A stretch of 50,004 nt of DNA from an uncultured Fibrobacter sp. (GCA_946414075.1 CAMKNA010000014.1:1-50004); one strand, 5' to 3'. Positions 35,736-44,053 are shown, counted from the stretch's first letter. The notes: generated by a model from the sequence alone, not told the origin. Program-made: numbers and translations.

Positions 35736-35764
35736 ACATTAGTTTACTCACAAAAAAGTGCCAA
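35736..35764 (-). promoter_or_regulatory. Candidate promoter of the FIST-GGDEF/PAS-EAL operon
   Basis: On the minus strand TTGGCA (35764-35759) and TAATGT (35741-35736) are 17 bp apart. A second possible -10, TATAAT (complement of 35712-35717), lies nearer the start codon but has no clear -35. Confidence 0.45.
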
Positions 35765-35768
35765 CTTT

Positions 35769-35783
35769 ATTCCAACTTGGAAT
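35769..35783. promoter_or_regulatory. 15-bp palindrome, candidate operator for the c-di-GMP operon
   Basis: ATTCCAACTTGGAAT is a perfect 7-bp inverted repeat with one central base. It sits 4 bp upstream of the candidate -35 of the FIST-GGDEF operon and 86 bp upstream of the divergent nfeD ATG. The same consensus, ATTCCAAYWTGGAAT, recurs upstream of the EAL-PAS gene at 49061-49075. Confidence 0.5.
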
Positions 35784-35869
35784 ATTTGGTGAAAGGCAAA
35801 TCTCTTTTTTGGGTGCATTTTTTCGATTTTTCCCGGTAATTTAGGGCAAAATCTTCATATATTGGGAAT

Positions 35870-37465
35870 ATGAGCAAGATTTTCAGTTTTTTGACGACTT
35901 TACTGCTGTTTGTTGCCTTTGCCACAGCCGAAACCACTACGGTTGTACCAGATACTCTCAAGGAAGCCCGTGACAGCACGCAAATTTCCAAATCCGACAC
36001 AGAATCTACTAATAGCCCCAGCATCCAGGAGCTGAAAAAGAAGCACGCCGTATGGATTAAACTGGAGGGCGATGTGGAACCATCCATGTACGATTTCTGT
36101 GCCCGGGCCATCGATGACGCTCTCAAGGAAAAGCCCGACTACATCGTTTTCGAGATAAACACCTTCGGTGGACGCCTGGACGCCGCCTTCGACCTAGTGG
36201 ACACCATCATGGCAGTCAAGGGGCCAGAAACCATCGCTCTAGTAAAGAAAAAGGCTATCAGCGCAGGTTCCCTCATTGCCCTCGCCTGCAAAAAGCTCTA
36301 TATGCTGGAAGCCACCACCATCGGGGACTGCGCCCCCATTGTGCAGGGCGGCGACGGCACCCCGCAAATCGTAGGCGAAAAGATCCAATCGCCTCTCCGG
36401 GCCAAATTCAGGAACCTGGCCCAGCGTAACGGCTACCCCGAGCTGCTGAGTTCCGCCTTCGTGACGCCGGAACTTGAAGTTCTAGAACTCACCGCCAAGC
36501 TAGACAAGGGCAAAAAATCGGAACGGGACACCACTCTCATTATCGAAAGCAAGAAATTCGCCGTGCTAGATAGTGCCAGCAAGGCCTTCTGGGGAGCCCC
36601 CAAAATCCTGGTAAAGGAAGGTGAACTTTTGACCATGACCGACAAGGAAGCGGAAGAACTAGGGTTCTCCAAGGGCACCTTCAAGGACCGGAATGAATTC
36701 GAGACAACCCTTGCCATCGAAAGCCGTAGCGAAGTGGAGACCACCCTAGGCGAAGACATCGCCTCGGCCATCGCCGCCATTTCGGGAATCCTCCTGATTC
36801 TCGGGTTCGGCGCCCTCTATATCGAATTCAAGACTCCTGGATTTGGGCTGTTTGGAATCATCGGCCTGATTCTCATCGGCATCGTGTTTCTCGGGCAGTT
36901 CGCCCCCCAGCTAGATGGCTACATCCCGGCCATACTGCTCGTAGCCGGCGTGGTGCTGTTCCTGGTAGAAATTTTCGTGATGCCCGGGACATTCCTGTTC
37001 GGAATCGGAGGCATCATCTGCATGATTCTCGCCTTGGCGCTCTCCTTCTCGCCAGAAGAGATTCCCGAATACATTCCTAAGACCGTGGAGACCACCTTTG
37101 ATGCCACGCCCTGGCTATTCGGATTGTTCTATATGCTTGCCTGTGCGGCCATAGCACTGGTGTTCCCAATCGCCGCAAGCAAGTACCTGATTCCGCTTCT
37201 GCCCGAAGGCTGGACTCCCATGCTCAAGACGGACCTGGAAACCGCAGCATCCCCCACAGAAGCCGTCCAGGAAATTGCGGTCGGCGCCTCGGGCGTTGCA
37301 AAGACATTCCTCCGTCCCGTGGGCCAGGCAAGCTTTACCATGCCCGACGGCTCTACCAAGCTCTTCGATGTACAGACCCACGGCGAAATCATAGAGGCCG
37401 GCACCCCCGTGAAGGTGGAATCCGTCCAGGAAGGTCACATCTGGGTAAGTCGTGAAATAAACTAA
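35870..37465 (+). CDS. NfeD-family membrane serine protease (ClpP-like)
   Basis: This encodes 531 residues. After a signal peptide comes a ClpP/SDH-fold domain (residues 60-230) with VFEINTFGGRLDAA and AISAGSLIALACKKLYM, where Ser131 or a neighbour is the expected nucleophile. Next are four or five transmembrane helices (residues 300-440), then an OB-fold NfeD domain ending VKVESVQEGHIWVSREI. Long-form NfeD proteins partner with flotillin/stomatin proteins; here floA follows after 34 bp. A protease role on stomatin-like substrates is known from an archaeal homologue and is inferred here. TATATT (35858-35863) ends 6 nt before the ATG. Confidence 0.87.
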   Translation: MSKIFSFLTTLLLFVAFATAETTTVVPDTLKEARDSTQISKSDTESTNSPSIQELKKKHAVWIKLEGDVEPSMYDFCARAIDDALKEKPDYIVFEINTFGGRLDAAFDLVDTIMAVKGPETIALVKKKAISAGSLIALACKKLYMLEATTIGDCAPIVQGGDGTPQIVGEKIQSPLRAKFRNLAQRNGYPELLSSAFVTPELEVLELTAKLDKGKKSERDTTLIIESKKFAVLDSASKAFWGAPKILVKEGELLTMTDKEAEELGFSKGTFKDRNEFETTLAIESRSEVETTLGEDIASAIAAISGILLILGFGALYIEFKTPGFGLFGIIGLILIGIVFLGQFAPQLDGYIPAILLVAGVVLFLVEIFVMPGTFLFGIGGIICMILALALSFSPEEIPEYIPKTVETTFDATPWLFGLFYMLACAAIALVFPIAASKYLIPLLPEGWTPMLKTDLETAASPTEAVQEIAVGASGVAKTFLRPVGQASFTMPDGSTKLFDVQTHGEIIEAGTPVKVESVQEGHIWVSREIN

Positions 37466-37499
37466 AGTTTAAAAAACAAAAAATCTCGGAGAAAAAACA

Positions 37500-38471
37500 A
37501 TGGATACTCTCTTAATTATCGGAATTATCATCGCGGCCATTGCCGTCATCATTCTGCTTGCCTTTATCGGCAAGTTTTTCAGCCTGTGGCTACAGGCCCT
37601 GTTCTCCAGGGCGAATGTGAGCATATTCCAGCTTATCGGTATGCGGCTCCGTAAGGTGCCGCCCCAGGTCATCGTGGAAGCCAGAATCCTAAGCTGCAAG
37701 GCGGGCCTCCCGGTGGACACCAACCTGCTGGAAGCCCATTACCTTAGCCGCGGTAACGTGCTCCGCGTGATCCAGGCACTCATTGCCGCCAACAAGGCAA
37801 ACATCAAGTTGGACTTCAAGGAAGCCGCCGCCATCGACCTGGCCGGCCGTAATGTGCTGGAAGCCGTGCAGATGTCCGTGAACCCCAAGGTCATCACCAC
37901 CCCGAAAGTTTCCGCCGTGGCTCTTGACGGTATCCAGCTGCATGCCATTACCCGTATTACCGTGCGCGCCAGCATCCAGAAGCTGGTCGGTGGCGCCGGC
38001 GAGGAGACGGTTATCGCCCGCGTTGGCGAAGGCATCGTCTCTTCCATCGGTTCTGCAATAAGCCACAAGGAAGTTCTGGAGAACCCGAATATGATTTCCA
38101 AGAAAGTGCTTGCATCTGGACTCGACGCCGGAACCGCTTTCGAAATTCTTTCCATCGACATCGCCGATGTGGATGTGGGCCAGAACATTGGCGCCATCCT
38201 TGAGACCGACCGTGCCGAAGCCGACAAGAAGATTGCACAGGCCAAGGCCGAAGAGCGCCGCGCTATGGCATTCGCCGCCGAACAGGAAATGAAGGCGAAG
38301 GTCATGGAAATGAAGGCAAAGCTGGTGGAAGCCGAAGCCCAGATTCCCATGGCCATGGCAACCGCACTCCGCGATGGCAAGTTGGGCGTAATGGACTACT
38401 ACAACCTGAAGAACATCGAAGCCGACACCCAGATGAGGAAGGAAATCGGATCCGCCCCTGAAGCGAAGTAA
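37500..38471 (+). CDS. floA: Flotillin-like protein FloA
   Basis: This encodes 323 residues, with GGAG 8 nt before the ATG. An N-terminal hairpin membrane helix ([20 protein letters not shown]) precedes the SPFH region typical of the UPF0365/YqfA family ([40 protein letters not shown]). A long coiled coil follows ([40 protein letters not shown]). FloA scaffolds functional membrane microdomains. The nfeD-floA order is conserved in many bacteria. Confidence 0.93.
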   Translation: MDTLLIIGIIIAAIAVIILLAFIGKFFSLWLQALFSRANVSIFQLIGMRLRKVPPQVIVEARILSCKAGLPVDTNLLEAHYLSRGNVLRVIQALIAANKANIKLDFKEAAAIDLAGRNVLEAVQMSVNPKVITTPKVSAVALDGIQLHAITRITVRASIQKLVGGAGEETVIARVGEGIVSSIGSAISHKEVLENPNMISKKVLASGLDAGTAFEILSIDIADVDVGQNIGAILETDRAEADKKIAQAKAEERRAMAFAAEQEMKAKVMEMKAKLVEAEAQIPMAMATALRDGKLGVMDYYNLKNIEADTQMRKEIGSAPEAK

Positions 38472-38474
38472 AAG

Positions 38475-39266
38475 ATGGAAGGATTACTCATCCTCATAGG
38501 CATCTGGGTTCTAGATGTCGTCATCAAGAAGGTTGCAGCAAACAGGAAAAGGCGGCAACAGCAGCCACCGCTGTACCAGCCGGACGATGAAGACTCGGAC
38601 GACGGATACGAGCCGCAGGACGAAGCGCAGGAGCAACGCCCCCCGCGTTCTCTCCAGGATTTGATCCGCCAGTTCGAAGAAGCCCAACAGCAAGCGTCGC
38701 AGGGCAACATCGAGCCGCCTACCCCGCCTGTAGAGAGGCGCCGAAACCCTAGCGAACCATTGACGCTCAGGGACATCGCCGAAGTGGTCATCGGGGTGGA
38801 TTTCATCGACCTTGAATTCCTTATGGAGGAGTTCGAAGTCGACGAAAACACGGCCGCCGAAATGCTGATGGCCTTACAAGCCCACCGTATCGTAGGCCAC
38901 GATATGGGCGAAGGGACATGCGATGTGCTGGTTCACGACATGGACGAGCTGGACAACCTGCTCAACCGCGAAAAGCGAGCCGTCCAAGAACAAGAAGAAT
39001 CCCGAAAGAAGGAAATCGAGGCGGCACAGGAAAAAGCCCGCCAGCAGAAACTGAACGAACTGGAGAAACGGGCCAAGGCTGCCCGGGAATCTGCAGCGGC
39101 GGCAAACAGTGCCGAGACCGTCGAAGCCGAAGACGCAACGCCCCGCCGCACCCCGCTTGTCTCTACAAGAAGCATAGCCGATGTGCGCAGGGGATTCATC
39201 TGGGCCAAAGTCCTAGACGAGCCCCGATTCAAACGTCGTTGGAAAGCTGGTGACCGTTCACGCTAA
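38475..39266 (+). CDS. Membrane-anchored protein with FtsK-gamma-like winged helix
   Basis: This encodes 263 residues and starts 3 bp after floA. The N-terminal hydrophobic segment LLILIGIWVLDVVI is followed by KRRQQQ and an acidic disordered stretch. Residues 95-155 (DLEFLMEEFEVDENTAAEML, then QAHRIVG and CDVLVHDMDEL) match by eye the gamma domain of FtsK, SISGVQRQFRIGYNRAARII..AQGIV.....REVL, the winged helix that reads KOPS and touches XerD. There is no ATPase motor. A Lys/Glu/Ala coiled coil (residues 165-215) and a basic tail follow. The stop codon lies inside an inverted copy of the TAGCGYGAACGRTC repeat. Function is unknown; the domain call is inference. Confidence 0.65.
   Translation: MEGLLILIGIWVLDVVIKKVAANRKRRQQQPPLYQPDDEDSDDGYEPQDEAQEQRPPRSLQDLIRQFEEAQQQASQGNIEPPTPPVERRRNPSEPLTLRDIAEVVIGVDFIDLEFLMEEFEVDENTAAEMLMALQAHRIVGHDMGEGTCDVLVHDMDELDNLLNREKRAVQEQEESRKKEIEAAQEKARQQKLNELEKRAKAARESAAAANSAETVEAEDATPRRTPLVSTRSIADVRRGFIWAKVLDEPRFKRRWKAGDRSR
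39251..39266 (-). repeat. Short dispersed repeat, inverted copy (TTAGCGTGAACGGTCA)
   Basis: On the minus strand this differs from TTAGCGCGAACGGTCA by one base. On the plus strand it encodes the last five codons and the TAA stop of the gene ending here. Confidence 0.5.
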
Positions 39267-39286
39267 AGCCAAGTAATTTAGGAGAC

Positions 39287-40297
39287 TTATTTCAAGTCTG
39301 CGACGCAGCGGACATAAAGTCCTTTCCGCACACTCTCATCGGTGCGGTTGATGCTCCGGGCTTCGCGCCGGAATTCCCAGGAACGGCCCGTGTTACGCTT
39401 GATGGATGTAGAAGACCAATAGTGTCCTGTATTGGAGCCATCGCAATACTGGTCCCAATCCTTGCAACCACCCACGCCCATTTCGTTCCAACTCCACAGG
39501 GACCGGTCTTTCTGGAAGTCCCGCCATTCACCATCGTCGGGCAGGTGCCAACCCTTAGGACAGGCCTTCTTGGCCTCTCCATGGGTATAGAAACGGCCAT
39601 ACTTCTTGCACAGTTCCATATCTTCTAGCAGACACTGGTCCGGACCCGTAAGGCCGTACCGTAGATTGGAAGCCATCCAAATCTTGTCGCCTACGATTTT
39701 CACCTTGTACTGCCTCTCGTCGCGGGTATCCGTCATGAGCATATCGTCCTTGGATATGTTCTTCTCGGCAAGCAGGTCTCTTTCCTCCACGCAACGAACG
39801 GCTACCACAGATTCCTTGGGCAAGTTCACCTTCTGGAACCCGCCACGCTTCAAATCCAACATCATCACCTGGACACCCGATTTGCCGGAGCCTCCGGCAA
39901 TAGCGAAATAGGCGGCGTCCTTCCCCTGGACCTTGGGATTCTTCTGGGACATGTCGTAGTACCCACGGGTGTTTCCAGCAAAAGCCTTGGCGTTCTGCTT
40001 TTTACGGGGGCCCATGAACTTGTCTTCGGCAAGGTCGTTCCATTCCCCAATATCGGGAAGATGGGTTCCTGCAGGACACAGGCCGGACCAGGATTCCTTC
40101 TTATAGAAACTAACCTTCGCCCTATCCTTGAAGTCGGGCTTGCCGTCCAGGGAGACATTGCTCGTAAACCAATTGAGCTTTCCAGACGGCATCATCTTAT
40201 AAGTGCGTCCGTCGCGGTCATCCTTAACCGATGAAGCACCCACCAGACCAAAAGAGACTGCAACAATCATGGCCAAACGGCCAACAGAATTAAACAT
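39287..40297 (-). CDS. Exported FISUMP-domain (Fibrobacter major paralogous domain) protein
   Basis: This encodes 336 residues with a signal peptide (MFNSVGRLAMIVAVSFGLVG). It has two copies of the FISUMP/TIGR02145 domain. The first covers residues 25-165 (DGRTYKMMPSGKLNWFTSNV, LCPAGTHLPDIGEWNDL). The second covers residues 185-335 (RQYKVKIVGDKIWMASNLRY, ACPKGWHLPDDGEWRDFQKD, HYWSSTSIKR, LYVRCVADL). The CP.G.HLP...EW motif and terminal VRCV are diagnostic. The domain is greatly expanded in Fibrobacter surface and secreted proteins; its function is unknown. The first copy is more divergent and lacks the WMA/NL motif. Confidence 0.88.
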   Translation of the reverse strand: MFNSVGRLAMIVAVSFGLVGASSVKDDRDGRTYKMMPSGKLNWFTSNVSLDGKPDFKDRAKVSFYKKESWSGLCPAGTHLPDIGEWNDLAEDKFMGPRKKQNAKAFAGNTRGYYDMSQKNPKVQGKDAAYFAIAGGSGKSGVQVMMLDLKRGGFQKVNLPKESVVAVRCVEERDLLAEKNISKDDMLMTDTRDERQYKVKIVGDKIWMASNLRYGLTGPDQCLLEDMELCKKYGRFYTHGEAKKACPKGWHLPDDGEWRDFQKDRSLWSWNEMGVGGCKDWDQYCDGSNTGHYWSSTSIKRNTGRSWEFRREARSINRTDESVRKGLYVRCVADLK

Positions 40298-40394
40298 CCA
40301 AACCTCAATTCCCGTCTTTTCCGTTAATCAGTTTAAATATATATCCACTAGAAAAAAACGACACAGAAATAAACTAAAAAAAAGAAATTATCGC

Positions 40395-41213
40395 CTACAT
40401 CTGTACGGTCAGCCCGACAGTACCGGGGCCAGCCCAAAAGCTAAGCCTGTCGCTATGTCTTTTGTGGACCTGAATCACGGCAAGGCTCACGCCCGTACCC
40501 ACCAGGGCGCCAGCCACCACATCAGTCCAGAAATGCTTGCCCGCAGCCACCCGAAGGACCCCTTCCAAGCCAGCCGCAGAGAGCGCCATTGCCCAAACTG
40601 CCCCCCGGTAGGGCGACTGCGGATAAAACTCGCTGAACCACTCCCCTGTAAAGACCGCCACAGTAAAAGCCGCCGAAGCGTGTCCGCTGAAAAAGCTTCC
40701 ATAGGCTTCGGCTCTAGCCGATTTCGCCTTGCGTAATCCAGCACCGTCTTCGGCATAGATGTACGGTCTCGGCCAAAACTCCAGAGAACGGGTCATCAAG
40801 TTTATACCACTTTGGAGCGCGAGAGCCTGGACAAACATCAAGGAAAAACCGGCAGCATCCCGCCCGGATGCATCCCCTACCCCATAGGAATAGCCAACCA
40901 AGGCCAGCGGCGCCACCCCAAGAACCGCGGCCCACTTGCCAGCCCTATCGGCAGACTCGCTGTACCGTCCCACCACAGGCCTGTCCCAGGGCAACAGATC
41001 CGACACATCCCTGTAATCTCCGGATTCGGGCTTTTCCATCTGGGTGTAGCGGTATTCTCCAAAAAAGGCCACATAGGCAGATAGGAAGGTCATGGGCATA
41101 TCCCTTGACCAGGAAACATCATAATGGGGGGCCGCTTCAGCAAGCGTAGCCCAAGCCATCACAGACGGCAACACCAGACACAAAAAAAACTTTTTCCACC
41201 GCAAAATGTTCAC
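40395..41213 (-). CDS. PAP2-superfamily membrane phosphatase
   Basis: This encodes 272 residues from a GTG at 41213. A signal or anchor helix (FFLCLVLPSVMAWATLAEA) is followed by several membrane helices. The three acid-phosphatase motifs are present: RSLEFWPRPY (motif 1), SFFSGHAS (motif 2, His general acid) and RVAAGKHFWTDVVAG (motif 3, nucleophile His). Likely substrates are undecaprenyl pyrophosphate or phosphatidic acid/PGP at the periplasmic face; they cannot be told apart here. It is divergent from the ArsR-methyltransferase gene with only 30 bp between starts. Confidence 0.8.
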   Translation of the reverse strand: MNILRWKKFFLCLVLPSVMAWATLAEAAPHYDVSWSRDMPMTFLSAYVAFFGEYRYTQMEKPESGDYRDVSDLLPWDRPVVGRYSESADRAGKWAAVLGVAPLALVGYSYGVGDASGRDAAGFSLMFVQALALQSGINLMTRSLEFWPRPYIYAEDGAGLRKAKSARAEAYGSFFSGHASAAFTVAVFTGEWFSEFYPQSPYRGAVWAMALSAAGLEGVLRVAAGKHFWTDVVAGALVGTGVSLAVIQVHKRHSDRLSFWAGPGTVGLTVQM

Positions 41214-41243
41214 ACCCCCAAACTAAAAAATTATATTGAATGC
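41214..41243. promoter_or_regulatory. 30-bp divergent promoter region, both sides probably leaderless
   Basis: On the plus strand TATATT (41232-41237) ends 6 nt before the ATG at 41244. On the minus strand TAGTTT (complement of 41220-41225) ends 6 nt before the GTG at 41213. GGGGGT just before the GTG could alternatively act as a weak ribosome site. Confidence 0.45.
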
Positions 41244-42191
41244 ATGCCAAGCAAGAATATTACACGCGAGCCCATAACGCCCTCCATCGAACTGTTTAAT
41301 GCCATTTCCGACGAGATGCGCCTAAAAATTTTGATGCTGTTGGACCAGGCTGAATATACCGTCAACGAAATCAAAGATATTCTGGACATCCACCAGAGCA
41401 ATGCCAGCCGACACTTGGCAAAACTTGCCGCATGCAAGCTCCTAAAAGATCGTCGCGACGGTATCAAGGCCTATTACGGACTCAGCGAGGAACTCCTGCT
41501 TTCAAGTCGGGTTTTGTCTGTCATACGGGAAGCCTACGAGGAACTGACCGACAAGGATATCATCCAGTGCCGCGCAGAACAAGTCCTACAGGATCGCACC
41601 GACAAGACCAAAGGTCAAATCCACAAACTGGACCAGGCCGGGGGAAGTCTCAAAGCCCAAATCAGCCTGTTCAGCAAGCTCATGACGCCCTTCGAAAAGG
41701 CCGTAGACATTGGTTGCGGCGAAGGGGGCGACTTATCGCTCATGCTGGCGAACCGTTGCAAGAGCGTCTTCTCCCTGGACTACGACCCCAAGGTCATCAG
41801 CGGTCTGCAACGAATTCTGAAAAAGAAAGAAATCACCAATGTAACCCCGAAAGTGGCTGACATGCTTTCTACCGGACTTCCCGACAATTTCGCCGACCTG
41901 GTACTCATGAGTCAGGTACTCCACCACGCCCAGGATCCACGCCTTGCCCTAAAAGAGGCCATCCGCATATTGAAGCCGGGCGGAACCTTAGCCCTACTAG
42001 ACCTTGCCCAACACAAAGAGGAGTCCTTCCGGGAAACCCACGGTCACATATGGCTGGGCTTCGACCGTAGCCAGCTGGAATTCTTCGTCAAAGAATTCAA
42101 CTGTAAGATTATCGAGAGCGAAATCATCCCCAGCGAGAACCTGGTGGACAAGAAGCTTCCCGTCATCTGCATGATCCTGACGAAGGAATAA
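41244..42191 (+). CDS. ArsR-family HTH fused to class I SAM methyltransferase
   Basis: This encodes 315 residues from the ATG at 41244; the longer frame from 41124 would run through the divergent PAP2 gene. Residues 12-95 are an ArsR-type winged helix (ELFNAISDEMRLKILMLLDQ, YTVNEIKDILDIHQSNASRHLAKLAACKLL) without an obvious metal-binding CxC. Residues 140-315 are a Rossmann methyltransferase with motif I VDIGCGEGGDLS, motif II FSLDYDP and MSQVLHHAQDPRLALKEAIRILKPGG. Such fusions couple DNA binding to a methyltransferase of UbiE-like type; ligand and substrate are unknown. A terminator follows at 42235. Confidence 0.82.
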   Translation: MPSKNITREPITPSIELFNAISDEMRLKILMLLDQAEYTVNEIKDILDIHQSNASRHLAKLAACKLLKDRRDGIKAYYGLSEELLLSSRVLSVIREAYEELTDKDIIQCRAEQVLQDRTDKTKGQIHKLDQAGGSLKAQISLFSKLMTPFEKAVDIGCGEGGDLSLMLANRCKSVFSLDYDPKVISGLQRILKKKEITNVTPKVADMLSTGLPDNFADLVLMSQVLHHAQDPRLALKEAIRILKPGGTLALLDLAQHKEESFRETHGHIWLGFDRSQLEFFVKEFNCKIIESEIIPSENLVDKKLPVICMILTKE

Positions 42192-42234
42192 CCAGCCAGC
42201 AAAACGCACCACCTTCAACATACAATCATATAAC

Positions 42235-42262
42235 GCCCGCTATCAGGCGGGCTTTTCCTTTT
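42235..42262 (+). terminator. Intrinsic terminator of the ArsR-methyltransferase gene
   Basis: GCCCGC (42235-42240) pairs with GCGGGC (42247-42252) and is followed by TTTTCCTTTTTT. Confidence 0.85.
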
Positions 42263-42338
42263 TTAATTTTTTTATCAGAGTGACAAATATTCTATTTATG
42301 TCATTTTTTGTCGTAAACAATTAGCTAGATTAAGGAGT

Positions 42339-42869
42339 ATGAAAGCAATGACTGCTGCAGAACAAAGCACCCAGGAGCTGGTCACCGAAATCCAGAAGGC
42401 GCTGCTTGCCCGGGGCGAGATGCTTGCCACCGCAGAATCCTGCACCGGCGGGCTCGTCGCCTCCGAAATTGTGAATGTGGCGGGCAGCTCCGCCATGTTT
42501 GCAGGTGGGGTTGTCGCCTACCAGAATTCGGTCAAGCAGGAGCTGCTAGGTGTCCCTGCGGAAACTCTCGAAAAGCATGGCGCCGTGAGCCGTGAAACGG
42601 TAGAAGCCATGGCCAAGGGGGCCCGGGAAAGATTCCATGCCGACTGGGCTATAGCCACCTCGGGCATCGCGGGCCCTGGGGGTGCTGAACCCGATAAACC
42701 GGTGGGTACAGTGTGGATGTGCGTCAACAGTTGTTTGCAAAACGAAGCTTTTTGTAAAATTTTCGCAGGAAATAGGCAAGAAATCCGCGAAAAAAGCGTC
42801 TATTACGTGTTGGGCAAGCTACTTTTTTTGCTAAATAACCAAAAAAGCACTTGCACAAACGAACACTAA
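42339..42869 (+). CDS. pncC: Nicotinamide-nucleotide amidohydrolase (CinA C-terminal domain type)
   Basis: This encodes 176 residues, with AAGGAG four bases before the ATG. Only the CinA C-terminal domain is present: [22 protein letters not shown] at residues 30-50 with the active-site Ser, then [32 protein letters not shown]. It deamidates NMN to nicotinic acid mononucleotide in the pyridine nucleotide cycle. The placement just upstream of recA is a widespread order (ygaD-recA in enterics, cinA-recA in Gram-positives). The coding region overlaps the recA promoter. Confidence 0.92.
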   Translation: MKAMTAAEQSTQELVTEIQKALLARGEMLATAESCTGGLVASEIVNVAGSSAMFAGGVVAYQNSVKQELLGVPAETLEKHGAVSRETVEAMAKGARERFHADWAIATSGIAGPGGAEPDKPVGTVWMCVNSCLQNEAFCKIFAGNRQEIREKSVYYVLGKLLFLLNNQKSTCTNEH

Positions 42870-42879
42870 AATGTATATT
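42851..42879 (+). promoter_or_regulatory. recA promoter (TTGCAC-17-TATATT)
   Basis: TTGCAC (42851-42856) and TATATT (42874-42879) are spaced by 17 bp, inside the 3' end of pncC. The predicted start is near 42886, giving a 25-nt leader with GGAG. TGCACAAACGAACA overlaps the -35 and resembles half of the LexA box that I recall for Fibrobacter (TGCNC-N4-GTGCAT), but the second half is poor. Confidence 0.65.
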
Positions 42880-42910
42880 AAACGAGAAAACAATAAAAAC
42901 GGAGTCAATC

Positions 42911-44011
42911 ATGGCTAAGAAAACGACAACACCTACTAGTAACCTTTCCAGCGAAAAAGCAAAGGCCGTCGAAGCGGCAATCGCCCAAATCGAGAAGAAC
43001 TATGGGAAAGGTTCCATCATGGCTCTCGGGAGCCAGCCTGTTGAAGAAATTCCCGTCATCCCATCGGGCTGCATCCAGCTGGACATGGCCCTGGGCGTAG
43101 GCGGGTTCCCCCGCGGTCGTATCATCGAGATTTACGGACCGGAATCTTCCGGTAAGACCACCCTTACCCTGCATGCCATCGCCGAAGCCCAGAAACTAGG
43201 CGGCGTAGCGGCCTTCATCGACGCCGAGCACGCCTTCGACGCGGTCTATGCCCGCAAGCTGGGTGTCGACATCGAATCCCTGCTGGTCTCCCAACCCGAC
43301 ACCGGCGAACAGGCCCTGGATATCGCCGAGACCCTGGTCCGTTCCGGCGCCATCGACATCATCGTCATCGACTCGGTGGCGGCCCTGGTTCCCCAGGCCG
43401 AAATCAACGGCGAAATGGGCGACAACCATGTAGGCCTGCAGGCCCGACTCATGAGCCAGGCCCTTCGCAAGCTCACCGGCATTCTCTCCAAGTCCAACAC
43501 CTGCATGCTGTTCATCAACCAGCTCCGCATGAAGATTGGCGTCATGTTCGGCAACCCCGAAACCACCACCGGCGGTAACGCTCTCAAGTTCTACGCTACC
43601 CAGCGTATCGACATCCGCCGCATCGCCGCCATCAAGGACGGTGAGGAAGTCATCGGCAACCGCACCCGCGTAAAAGTCGTAAAGAACAAGGTGGCCGCAC
43701 CCTTCACCCAGTGCGAATTCGACATCCTGTACGGTTGCGGCATCTCCCGCGAAGCATCTGTCCTGGATCTCGCCTGCGAGCTGGACATTATCCAGAAGAG
43801 CGGATCCTGGTTCAGCTACAACAACGAGCGTATCGGCCAAGGTCGCGAGAACACCCGCCTATTCCTGAAGGACAATCCCGAACTCTGTGACGAAATTGAG
43901 CAAAAGATCCGCGAAAGCATGAAGGATGTGGAACTGTTCAAGCTGGGCGAGCAAGACGCCGTCTCCGCTGACGACGAGATTTCCCTTTCCGGGACCGGCT
44001 CAGAGGGGTAG
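42911..44011 (+). CDS. recA: Recombinase A
   Basis: This encodes 366 residues from the ATG at 42911, with GGAG eight bases upstream; an upstream in-frame start at 42851 would include the promoter. The Walker A motif is GPESSGKTT (residues 76-84), Walker B is [12 protein letters not shown], loop L2 lies in [20 protein letters not shown], and the start [20 protein letters not shown] is the conserved N-terminal helix. The acidic tail is shorter than in enterics. It forms the ssDNA filament for strand exchange and LexA co-cleavage. Confidence 0.97.
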   Translation: MAKKTTTPTSNLSSEKAKAVEAAIAQIEKNYGKGSIMALGSQPVEEIPVIPSGCIQLDMALGVGGFPRGRIIEIYGPESSGKTTLTLHAIAEAQKLGGVAAFIDAEHAFDAVYARKLGVDIESLLVSQPDTGEQALDIAETLVRSGAIDIIVIDSVAALVPQAEINGEMGDNHVGLQARLMSQALRKLTGILSKSNTCMLFINQLRMKIGVMFGNPETTTGGNALKFYATQRIDIRRIAAIKDGEEVIGNRTRVKVVKNKVAAPFTQCEFDILYGCGISREASVLDLACELDIIQKSGSWFSYNNERIGQGRENTRLFLKDNPELCDEIEQKIRESMKDVELFKLGEQDAVSADDEISLSGTGSEG

Positions 44012-44053
44012 CCCGAGCAGCAAACAGATAGATTAAACCAAAACATACGAAGG

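Noticed and set aside
35745..35764. TTGGCAC followed by TTTTTTG upstream of the FIST gene considered as a sigma54 promoter
   Set aside because: The spacing between the GG and the downstream TTG is one base short and the -12 GC is missing. TTGGCA-17-TAATGT fits a sigma70-type promoter better.
42280..42303. TGACA-N13-TGTCA upstream of pncC considered as a Crp/Fnr-type operator
   Set aside because: The half-sites do not match TGTGA or TTGAT, and only 8 of 11 positions are symmetric in an AT-rich stretch.
43196..43840. Minus-strand open frame of 214 codons opposite recA
   Set aside because: It is a shadow of the GC-rich third positions of recA and has no recognisable domain.
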